Of a DNA stretch of 36,513 nucleotides, positions 30,381 through 36,513 are shown piece by piece (the stretch's first letter is position 1; every line of letters starts with the position of its first letter). Under the pieces are notes generated by a model, which did no database searches, had not been told where the DNA came from, and saw only the letters and a list, made by a program, of their open reading frames with translations. The stretch is from JAUPVL01 sp964481235 (GTDB taxonomy: Bacteria; Patescibacteriota; Saccharimonadia; CAILAD01; BJGX01). Location: NCBI GenBank assembly GCA_964481235.1, contig CAYZYH010000010.1, forward strand, positions 1 through 36,513. The letters run 5' to 3'. A program made the translations under genes and the position numbers.

Positions 30381-32390
30381 ATGCTCAATGCAAGACGGGA
30401 GGATAATTATAGGTTGAAGCCAGTTATGCAAAAAATTCAGATTATCGAACCAGGCATTTCTCCTCTGGGCTATATAAGGACGTTTGTTTTTCAAGAACTT
30501 GGAGACCAGAAAGACCAAGTAGAGTTGGAGAATATTTTTTGTATACTAACCATTTGGGCACCAGAAGATGATGTTTTGGACATCTACCATCACTGCACAA
30601 AAATGTTGGTAAAACACTTTCAGTCTAAGTTAGATGGCATATCGGTACAAATAAGATACAAAAACGCCTTAGGTGAAGTTAATAAAGCACTAAAACAACT
30701 AGATAGTTATTATGCTAAAAATAAAAAACGATTTCACATAGAGGGTGTTATTGGTGTTGTGTTGTCTACACAAGCCTGGTTGAGCGCCTGTGGTGAATCT
30801 CAGGCCTACTTATGTAGAGAAAATAATTGTAAAAAATTGTTTAATGAAACCAATAATCAGAAACCAAACATATTTCATAGGTCTGTTATTGTTAATACTC
30901 AGATAAACGACCGCATAATACTAACTAGTAGTCGATTTACTGATATGGTACCAAAAACCATCTTGCAAAATTTTATAAGTTCAAAAAATAAACGTTTTGA
31001 ACAATTTAAAAATGAAATAATGAGCTTAGAAAGTTCCAATTTGGCAGCCATATCAATCACCTTAAGAGTAATCAAAAAAACTACAGAAAAACCCGTAGTC
31101 CTGAATATGCAAGCTTCATCAAAGCAAATCAATGATGATTCACGGCACAAAAAATTCAAGCAAGTATATACTGTAGCTATAAGTCGTATTAGTATAGTAG
31201 GTAAAAAAATATTCCAACCTATTGGCAAAGCGCTTAAGATGCTTTGGAATATGTTGTGGATTAAATACATAAATACAAGACCTTTGTTATCACTAGCTAT
31301 TTTTGGCATTGTACTTGTTATGATTATTGCCTTAATATGCTATTTTGTTATCTATAATCCACACAACCAATCACTTCATAGTAAGTACATACAAATACAA
31401 AATGAATTAACTTCAATAGAGTCTCTAAGCAGTTCAAATAAAACCCTCGCTCTTCAAAACATTAACAAACTAAGAGAAAGTATAAATAATCTGCCATCAA
31501 AAGATCGTCAAACCATAAATAGTATTGAATCGAAGGCAAAACAACCAACTCTTGACGATCTGCTTGTAAAAATAATCGCTATAGAAGACAAGATAAATAA
31601 CATCTATCGATTAACACCGCTAGAGGTTTATTCAAGTCCTAAGGAAGCAAAATTTACTATGTCTACAATACTTGGTGACAACCTATACACTGTAGATACC
31701 TTAAGTGGTGAAGTGTTAGCTATTAACACTAATAGTTCGGCATCGAAAATAATAGCTTCAAAACCAGAGTATAAATTTGCAGAGAATATATCAACAGGAT
31801 CTGAAAATACCCTACTATTATCGTCTAAAAACGATATTTATCAAATAACAGTAGGTGGTGAGGCGACTAAACAAACCAACACAAGTGGTAATTGGCCAAC
31901 AAGTAAAGCAATCGCTACCTTTGCTAACAATTTGTATCTACTTAGCCCCGAAAACGACCAAATATTCAGGTTTAATAAGCTAACTAATGGTTATGGATCA
32001 AAATCAAACTACATAAAAAACTCTTCACCAGGCTTACTAAATGGTGCATCTGGCATGGCTATTAATGGTGGTATATTTGTTAGTATAGAGTCTGGTACTA
32101 TACTCTATTTCAACCAAGGTGTTAAAAAAGATTTTTCAGTTAGCAATCCTCCATCAGACATGCAGAACATTAATGGCATTACCTTTTCGGAAAACCCAGA
32201 TAAACTCACCCTACTAAATTCATCAAAAAATGCCTTTATTATACTTATGTTGTCAGACAATGGCGCACAGTATGATAAAGAGGTAATTGTAAATAGAACA
32301 ACAGATATTTCTAGCTTTGTTTTATCAAAAAATAATAAAGATGTATATTTTACAACTAACAAATCGGTGTACAAATTAACTATTTTTTAG
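30381..32390 (+). CDS. PP2C-like protein with membrane helix and extracellular beta-propeller-like domain (669 aa)
   Basis: Residues about 25-230 have the pattern of a PP2C/SpoIIE-like phosphatase fold: G-V-I-G-V-V-L-S, then A-C-G-E-S-Q-A-Y-L-C-R and N-D-R-I-I-L-T-S-S-R-F-T-D-M-V. The Asp residues that bind metal in active PP2C enzymes are not apparent (G-E-S replaces G-D-S), so it may be a pseudophosphatase. A membrane helix at about 301-325 is followed by a coiled coil (330-385) and repeated beta-strand segments (about 410-669) resembling a beta-propeller. It could be a sensor linking an external domain to an internal signalling module. The start could also be ATG at 30426. It converges on argS with 7 nt between stops. 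Confidence 0.65.
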   Translation: MLNARREDNYRLKPVMQKIQIIEPGISPLGYIRTFVFQELGDQKDQVELENIFCILTIWAPEDDVLDIYHHCTKMLVKHFQSKLDGISVQIRYKNALGEVNKALKQLDSYYAKNKKRFHIEGVIGVVLSTQAWLSACGESQAYLCRENNCKKLFNETNNQKPNIFHRSVIVNTQINDRIILTSSRFTDMVPKTILQNFISSKNKRFEQFKNEIMSLESSNLAAISITLRVIKKTTEKPVVLNMQASSKQINDDSRHKKFKQVYTVAISRISIVGKKIFQPIGKALKMLWNMLWIKYINTRPLLSLAIFGIVLVMIIALICYFVIYNPHNQSLHSKYIQIQNELTSIESLSSSNKTLALQNINKLRESINNLPSKDRQTINSIESKAKQPTLDDLLVKIIAIEDKINNIYRLTPLEVYSSPKEAKFTMSTILGDNLYTVDTLSGEVLAINTNSSASKIIASKPEYKFAENISTGSENTLLLSSKNDIYQITVGGEATKQTNTSGNWPTSKAIATFANNLYLLSPENDQIFRFNKLTNGYGSKSNYIKNSSPGLLNGASGMAINGGIFVSIESGTILYFNQGVKKDFSVSNPPSDMQNINGITFSENPDKLTLLNSSKNAFIILMLSDNGAQYDKEVIVNRTTDISSFVLSKNNKDVYFTTNKSVYKLTIF

Positions 32391-32397
32391 TAATAAA

Positions 32398-34104
32398 CTA
32401 CATTTTTTGGGGTATTTTAAGACCCATAACGTCAAAACAGAGTTCAACTGCAGAATATACTAAATTATTTATTGACAACCTATTAGTTAATACCTTGTCG
32501 TCTGCTATCACCTGGTGAGTATGATAAAAACTATTGTAAAGTCTGCAGAGTTTGTAGCAATAGTGAGCAATCTCGCTAGGCTGATAATTGAGTACTGCTT
32601 TTTCAAAAACTTGGTCTATTTTGCTTATTTCTAGTATCAACTCTACCTCATTTTTATCGAGTTCTTGAGATCTATCAGTATACTCCTCTACGTTTTTTAC
32701 CGAAGCAGCCTTATTTTTTACCGACAACATCCTAACAGCACTGTATGCTAAATATGGGGCACTATCTCCTTCAAGAGCAAGAGCACTATCCCAATCAAAC
32801 ATGATGTTAGAAAGCCTGTTTTGATGCAGAATAGTATACTTTATTATATTAATAGTAAGTACCTCGGACAGCTTTATTTGCTCGTTTTCACTTAGATTTT
32901 TAGATAAAGATACTATTTGGCTTTCTACCTTAGACTTAACAAGCTCTAAGAAATCTTCTACCAGTATAATATTGCCTTTCCTGGTGCTCATTTTTAAGTC
33001 TTTAAAGCTCATTCTACCAAAGGCTACATGCACGTTTTGAGCATTTGTTAGGTCTAGCTTGTACGCTACTTCATATACCTGCTTCAGCTGTAAGGTCTGC
33101 GCTACATCTACTACATTCACCATTAGATCTGGTTGCCAATTCTCTTGCCAGTACTGTACTCTAGCAAGGTCTCTTGTGAGGTACAGACTAGTACCGTCAC
33201 TTTTCTGAATAAGGGCGGGTGGTTCATCGGGACTATCTAGTTTACATATAAGGGCACCTTGGCTAGTTTGGAATATTTTTTTTTGTTTGCCTAGGTTAAT
33301 AATTGATTCAAGCTTATCTTCATAGAAGCTCTCACCATGAAAGTAATCAAACTCCACATCTAGTTTTTTGTATATATCTAGCATTCCAGCCATACTCCAA
33401 TCTTGAATTTTCTTAAGTAGGGCTCGGCTTTGTGGATCACCTTCTTCGAGCAGCTTATACTCGTGTCGACCAGCATCGTCTAACGTATCATCCGAATCAG
33501 CTAAAATATGAAACTTAACATATAATTTTAGAAGCTCAGGTATAGGATTTTCTTCTATTACGCCTATATCCCCCCAGGTCTTTATGGCATGAATGAGCTT
33601 TCCAAACTGCGTGCCCATATCTCCAATAAAGTTGTCGGCAACTACATTGTAGCCAACCTGTTTATATATTCTCTTTATTGAATCACCAATAATAGTAGAC
33701 AAAAGATGGTGCACTCCCATTGGCTTGCCAATATTAGGATGAGAATAATCTATAATCATTTTTTTACCATCACCTATCTTACCTATATAGGCCGGTAGAT
33801 CTTGTAGTGTGGTTTTTAGACTCTCTAAAATAATATCATCACTCAATCTAATATTGATAAATCCGGGCTTTACTACCTCTAGTGAATCTATACTTGGATG
33901 GTCGCTTAGTAACTTAACGAGCTTATCGGCTATTGAAATGGGCGACATTTTAAGCTTTTTGGCAGAGACTAGACCAATATTACTAGTAAAATGGCCAAAC
34001 TTAATATCGCAATATTCTACCTGCACGGTGGTCTTAGTACCCACAAACTCTCGATTATAGGCTTCTTGCAATATGGACTGTATTTGTGTAATTAACGAAT
34101 TCAT
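32398..34104 (-). CDS. argS: Arginyl-tRNA synthetase
   Basis: Class I synthetase charging tRNA-Arg. An N-terminal Add-1 domain (1-95) precedes the HIGH-like region S-H-P-N-I-G-K-P-M-G-V-H-H-L. The core shows Y-L-T-R-D-L-A and H-V-A-F-G-R-M, and the KMSK-like loop reads K-M-S-T-R-K-G. The DALR anticodon-binding domain at the C-terminus contains A-P-Y-L-A-Y-S-A-V-R and F-Y-H-T-H-Q-V. The 568-aa length is normal. It is divergent from smpB across 74 nt and has TATAAT 10 nt upstream of its ATG. Confidence 0.96.
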   Translation of the reverse strand: MNSLITQIQSILQEAYNREFVGTKTTVQVEYCDIKFGHFTSNIGLVSAKKLKMSPISIADKLVKLLSDHPSIDSLEVVKPGFINIRLSDDIILESLKTTLQDLPAYIGKIGDGKKMIIDYSHPNIGKPMGVHHLLSTIIGDSIKRIYKQVGYNVVADNFIGDMGTQFGKLIHAIKTWGDIGVIEENPIPELLKLYVKFHILADSDDTLDDAGRHEYKLLEEGDPQSRALLKKIQDWSMAGMLDIYKKLDVEFDYFHGESFYEDKLESIINLGKQKKIFQTSQGALICKLDSPDEPPALIQKSDGTSLYLTRDLARVQYWQENWQPDLMVNVVDVAQTLQLKQVYEVAYKLDLTNAQNVHVAFGRMSFKDLKMSTRKGNIILVEDFLELVKSKVESQIVSLSKNLSENEQIKLSEVLTINIIKYTILHQNRLSNIMFDWDSALALEGDSAPYLAYSAVRMLSVKNKAASVKNVEEYTDRSQELDKNEVELILEISKIDQVFEKAVLNYQPSEIAHYCYKLCRLYNSFYHTHQVIADDKVLTNRLSINNLVYSAVELCFDVMGLKIPQKM

Positions 34105-34114
34105 GATTATCTAC

Positions 34115-34120
34115 ATTATA
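34115..34120 (-). promoter_or_regulatory. -10 box of argS
   Basis: Minus-strand TATAAT 10 nt before ATG, leaving at most about 3-4 nt of leader. It lies back to back with the smpB promoter. Confidence 0.5.
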
Positions 34121-34165
34121 ACCAATTTAGTGGCCTATAGCACATCATATTAAACTGGTCTGAGG

Positions 34166-34171
34166 TATAAT
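34166..34171 (+). promoter_or_regulatory. -10 box of smpB, leaderless start
   Basis: TATAAT ends 7 nt before the smpB ATG at 34179, so the transcript should begin at the start codon. No clear -35. Confidence 0.6.
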
Positions 34172-34178
34172 ATGAATT

Positions 34179-34625
34179 ATGAAGATAGTAGCCACAAACA
34201 AGCGAGCCCGTTTTGACTATGATATAAGCGAAAAAATGACTGCGGGTATAGTATTGGCCGGACACGAAGTAAAAAGCGTTAAAAGCGGCGCAGTGAGCTT
34301 AAAAGGTAGCTTTGTTAGTTTTACAAGAGACGAAGCATACTTAACTAATGCCCATATCACCCTTTACAAACAAGCTGCCAACATCAAAAGTTATGACCCA
34401 ACTACACCTAGAAAGTTGTTGCTACACCGTAAAGAGCTTGATAGATTACTAGGTGCTCTCAAATCTGAAGGTAAGACCGCAGTACCCACCGCTATAGGCA
34501 TAGACAGAGGACTTATTAAGGTAGAGATTGGTATAGGTAGGGGTAAAAAGCGACACGATAAACGTGAATCTATCAAAAAAAGAGATATGCTTAGAGACGT
34601 TGAGAAAGATATGAAAAAACGCTAA
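34179..34625 (+). CDS. smpB: SsrA-binding protein SmpB
   Basis: tmRNA-binding protein for trans-translation rescue of stalled ribosomes. Family blocks are clear: N-K-R-A-R-F-D-Y, G-I-V-L-A-G-H-E-V-K-S-V-K, L-K-G-S-F-V, D-P-T-T-P-R-K-L-L-L-H-R-K-E, and the basic C-terminal tail with K-R-H-D-K-R-E-S-I-K-K-R-D. The 148-aa length is normal. The start is leaderless, with TATAAT 7 nt upstream. The tmRNA gene itself was not found in the window. Confidence 0.96.
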   Translation: MKIVATNKRARFDYDISEKMTAGIVLAGHEVKSVKSGAVSLKGSFVSFTRDEAYLTNAHITLYKQAANIKSYDPTTPRKLLLHRKELDRLLGALKSEGKTAVPTAIGIDRGLIKVEIGIGRGKKRHDKRESIKKRDMLRDVEKDMKKR

Positions 34626-34796
34626 GTTGCATACATTATTAGTACATAGAAATACTTTTATCTAATACTTTTTTGCTATTTATATAAATATATACCTGTA
34701 GAATTATAGTGATTGCACATATATATAATGCTTTAGCATAGGTTGTATGTATGCTTTTGTTTTATTACATTTAAATCTTCTATATATTTGTGATAT

Positions 34797-34802
34797 TATA
34801 AT
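34797..34802 (+). promoter_or_regulatory. -10 box of the aldolase gene
   Basis: TATAAT 10 nt before ATG 34813. It supports that start over an in-frame ATG at 34747, whose 22-residue extension would lie upstream of the promoter. Confidence 0.55.
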
Positions 34803-34812
34803 CATAACAACC

Positions 34813-35835
34813 ATGAAAACCTCCCCTTTATCACTTCAAGACATAGCAAAACACCTAATGAAAACTCCTAAGGGCCTATTGGCTGCTGATGAGAGTAATA
34901 ATTCTTGTGATAAAAGGTTTGCAGCTCTTGGCATAACCACTAATGAAGAGACTAGACGCATGTATCGTCAATTACTATTTACAACGCCTAACTTCGCACA
35001 ATATATTAATGGTGTAATATTATATGACGAGACTATTAGACAAAAATCAGATGATGGTGTTCTTTTCACTCAACTACTTCAAGATCTGGGGGTTATTCCA
35101 GGTATAAAAGTAGATACTGGCTTGGTAGATTTTACCAACTTCGAGGGTGAAACAATTACAGGGGGCCTAGATGGTCTATCAGATAGACTCTCCGAATACT
35201 ACGAAATGGGGGCAAGATTTACAAAATGGCGAGCAGCATTTTCTATTGACGAAAAAAACAGACTTCCTTCTTTAATCGCTATTCACGCCAATCTCAACCA
35301 AATGGCCAGATACGCTACTTTGGCGCAAGCAGCTGGTATGGTTCCAATAGTTGAACCAGAAGTAATTTTTACTGGTAAGCACAGCATAAAAACAAGTGAA
35401 GAAGTTACTTCTCTGGTCTTGAGAGTATTATTTGACACCTTAAAAGCTTACCGAACAGATTTGAGTGGACTGATATTAAAAACCAGCATGGTACTAGCTG
35501 GAAAAGATAATACAGTTCAATCTACACCTGAAGAAGTAGCCCACTCAACTTTAAAAGTACTTAGAGAGCGAGTACCAAGAGAAACTGCTGGAGTAGTTTT
35601 GCTATCTGGAGGACAAACTCCTCAACAAGCTACTGCAAATCTAAATTCTATTAGTTTAGGTGGTAAACAGCACTGGCCAATAACCTTCTCATTCTCTCGT
35701 GCTGTACAAGAACCCGCCTTAAAAGCATGGGGTGGCAAATCTAAAAATATTGTTAAAGCCCAAAAGCTTTTTGCTGAACGTTTAGCCGCTAATTCTCTTG
35801 CCAGAATGGGCAAATTGGCAATTAAAAATACTTAG
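34813..35835 (+). CDS. Class I fructose-bisphosphate aldolase (340 aa)
   Basis: Schiff-base aldolase of glycolysis and gluconeogenesis, splitting fructose-1,6-bisphosphate into dihydroxyacetone phosphate and glyceraldehyde-3-phosphate. It resembles the animal/plant class I type: G-L-L-A-A-D-E-S, R-Q-L-L-F-T-T-P, G-V-I-L-Y-D-E-T, P-G-I-K-V-D-T-G, F-T-K-W-R-A, I-V-E-P-E-V, the Schiff-base Lys in G-L-I-L-K-T-S-M-V, and L-S-G-G-Q-T. The canonical L-L-K-P-N-M-V is altered to L-I-L-K-T-S-M-V. The start was moved to ATG 34813, where homology begins. It is a single gene after smpB, separated by about 190 nt of AT-rich sequence in which I see nothing else. Confidence 0.93.
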   Translation: MKTSPLSLQDIAKHLMKTPKGLLAADESNNSCDKRFAALGITTNEETRRMYRQLLFTTPNFAQYINGVILYDETIRQKSDDGVLFTQLLQDLGVIPGIKVDTGLVDFTNFEGETITGGLDGLSDRLSEYYEMGARFTKWRAAFSIDEKNRLPSLIAIHANLNQMARYATLAQAAGMVPIVEPEVIFTGKHSIKTSEEVTSLVLRVLFDTLKAYRTDLSGLILKTSMVLAGKDNTVQSTPEEVAHSTLKVLRERVPRETAGVVLLSGGQTPQQATANLNSISLGGKQHWPITFSFSRAVQEPALKAWGGKSKNIVKAQKLFAERLAANSLARMGKLAIKNT

Positions 35836-35891
35836 TTATTATTCAATCAAAAAAAGTTATAAAAAAGTCAAAAAATCTTTGAAAAAAGTTG

Positions 35892-35921
35892 TTGACAAGG
35901 GTTATGCTTACGGGATATGAT
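35892..35921 (+). promoter_or_regulatory. Promoter of the small transcript
   Basis: TTGACA (35892-35897), 18-nt spacer, TATGAT (35916-35921). Initiation is expected near 35928, about 90 nt after the aldolase stop and far from any annotated downstream plus-strand gene. Confidence 0.65.
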
Positions 35922-35928
35922 GTATGTA

Positions 35929-36024
35929 GTGCTGCACACTAAAATTACTCAAAACAAAAACAAAGCTCTTTTCAACAGATTGGCGAAGCTCTCAAGGCGA
36001 CGCCAATTTGTTTTCAAAAACTAA
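35929..36024 (+). CDS. Possible leaderless short ORF, basic 31-aa peptide
   Basis: A frame open from ATG 35917 to TAA 36024. If the promoter is right, the ATGs at 35917 and 35920 lie in the -10 box, and the first usable start is GTG at 35929, exactly at the predicted transcript 5' end. The C-terminal half is basic (R-L-A-K-L-S-R-R-R). The hairpin arms of the RNA lie inside it, so the frame may be accidental. Confidence 0.25.
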   Translation: MLHTKITQNKNKALFNRLAKLSRRRQFVFKN

Positions 36025-36038
36025 ATTTAGAAAACCAA

Positions 36039-36069
36039 AAAAAGCACCACAAAAAAAATGGTGCTTTTT
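36039..36069 (+). terminator. Strong intrinsic terminator (bidirectional)
   Basis: AAAAAGCACCA, a nine-base A-rich loop, then TGGTGCTTTTT. It ends the small transcript on the plus strand and has a matching A/T tract for minus-strand use. Confidence 0.8.
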
Positions 36070-36095
36070 ATTTTGTTCAAAAAATATTTATATAT

Positions 36096-36130
36096 AAAAA
36101 ACAGACTCTTACAAATGAGTCTTGTTTTTT
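36096..36130 (-). terminator. Intrinsic terminator of the RRM protein gene
   Basis: On the minus strand A-tract, GACTC stem, 8-nt loop, GAGTC, then TGTTTTTT. It lies about 25 nt downstream of the stop of the RRM gene and could also work on the plus strand. Confidence 0.75.
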
Positions 36131-36152
36131 ATAATCGCAAGTGCGATATTGC

Positions 36153-36410
36153 TTAGTCGCGTGGCTGTTGTGGACGAGCTTCAGAAACAGTAATGGCACG
36201 GCCATCAATTTCTTTACCGTTAGTAGCTTCTATTACAGCATTTAAATCTGCACTTTCAGCTAACTCAACAAAACCGAATCCTTTGCTACGACCATTCATA
36301 CGATCAGTGATAACGTTTGCAGAAACAACTTCTGCGCTTTCACCAAATATTTCAGCAAGCTGCTCAGATGTAACACTGTATGGCAGATTGCCAACAAATA
36401 ACTTTTTCAT
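36153..36410 (-). CDS. RRM-domain RNA-binding protein (85 aa)
   Basis: Single RNA recognition motif protein of the glycine-poor bacterial Rbp type. RNP2 is K-L-F-V-G-N-L-P-Y (3-11) and RNP1 is K-G-F-G-F-V-E-L (about 43-50), both with aromatic RNA-stacking residues. A short Arg/Gln/Pro tail follows. Such proteins bind single-stranded RNA and are often cold-induced. There is no clear SD; a 25-codon ORF ends 4 nt before the ATG, so coupling is possible. Confidence 0.9.
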   Translation of the reverse strand: MKKLFVGNLPYSVTSEQLAEIFGESAEVVSANVITDRMNGRSKGFGFVELAESADLNAVIEATNGKEIDGRAITVSEARPQQPRD

Positions 36411-36414
36411 GTAT

Positions 36415-36492
36415 TTAGATGGTTCTTTCTTTTAATAATCTTGGAGCAGGACGACCTTCTTTTCTTACCAAGTCATCTTGAAACAAGAACAT
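36415..36492 (-). CDS. Possible 25-aa upstream ORF of the RRM gene
   Basis: ATG at 36492, stop TAA at 36415-36417, 4 nt before the RRM start codon. The peptide is charged and protein-like (F-Q-D-D-L-V-R-K-E-G-R-P-A-P-R). An in-frame TAG at 36508-36510 shows it is not the end of a longer gene in that frame. There is no SD for either ORF. It could be a leader peptide controlling the RRM gene by coupling. Confidence 0.3.
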   Translation of the reverse strand: MFLFQDDLVRKEGRPAPRLLKERTI

Positions 36493-36513
36493 AGAAGAAA
36501 GAGAAACCTACTT

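Larger units (their letters stand above)
35928..36069 (+). ncRNA. Candidate small RNA (about 140 nt)
   Basis: Bounded by a near-consensus promoter and a strong terminator. It contains a hairpin ATTGGCG...CGCCAAT (about 35980-36008) and A-rich single-stranded stretches. It might be a regulatory sRNA or a short mRNA, since a 31-35 codon frame runs through it. No known family recognised. Confidence 0.5.

Noticed and set aside
1..36513. CRISPR arrays, insertion sequences, tRNA or rRNA genes, phage genes
   Set aside because: No regularly spaced direct repeats, transposase motifs, cloverleaf-like sequences or phage structural genes were seen.

Overview
The window is AT-rich and densely packed with bacterial genes. 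Its gene set and style point to a Patescibacteria/CPR bacterium, most likely Saccharibacteria (TM7). Supporting signs are minimal housekeeping genes, many small orphan membrane proteins, asparagine-rich secreted repeat proteins, a TraG/VirD4-like ATPase beside a small Pro/Thr-rich partner, and a four-helix membrane protein directly upstream of pheS. The lineage is an inference from gene content; there is no rRNA or tRNA in the window. The standard genetic code fits: TAA and TAG dominate, and TGA ends two genes.

Layout. From 0.25 to 30.3 kb every gene is on the minus strand. 0.25-1.6 kb: a small conserved protein and a DUF212/YuiD membrane protein. 1.65-6.2 kb: a secreted/surface operon of four genes, three of which share a repeat containing T-G-P-x-S-N-N and G-N-T-x-G-G. 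It is driven by a near-consensus promoter and carries strong hairpins between genes. 6.4-11.1 kb: gyrB-gyrA. 11.1-19.0 kb: an envelope cluster with an L,D-transpeptidase, a Pro/Thr-rich protein, a TraG/VirD4-like ATPase, a large PKD protein with an LPxTG signal and two small membrane proteins. 19.1-23.3 kb: a small membrane protein, pheS and pheT, where PheT contains an in-frame NlpC/P60 hydrolase domain inside its B5 domain. 23.3-24.3 kb: about 1 kb without a credible ORF, holding what looks like an independently transcribed structured RNA of about 520 nt. 24.3-30.3 kb: trpS, rmuC, a small membrane protein, a SprT-like metalloprotease and a UvrD/PcrA-type helicase-nuclease. On the plus strand follow a PP2C-like membrane protein, smpB, class I aldolase and a possible small RNA or short ORF; argS and an RRM protein are on the minus strand.

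Regulation. Many first genes of transcription units have an exact TATAAT only 6-10 nt upstream of the start codon, so their mRNAs should be leaderless or nearly so. Internal operon genes instead often carry Shine-Dalgarno sequences. The leading candidates for something undescribed are the PheT-NlpC/P60 insertion, the structured RNA at 23.68-24.20 kb, and the repeat-protein surface operon with its intergenic RNA structures.
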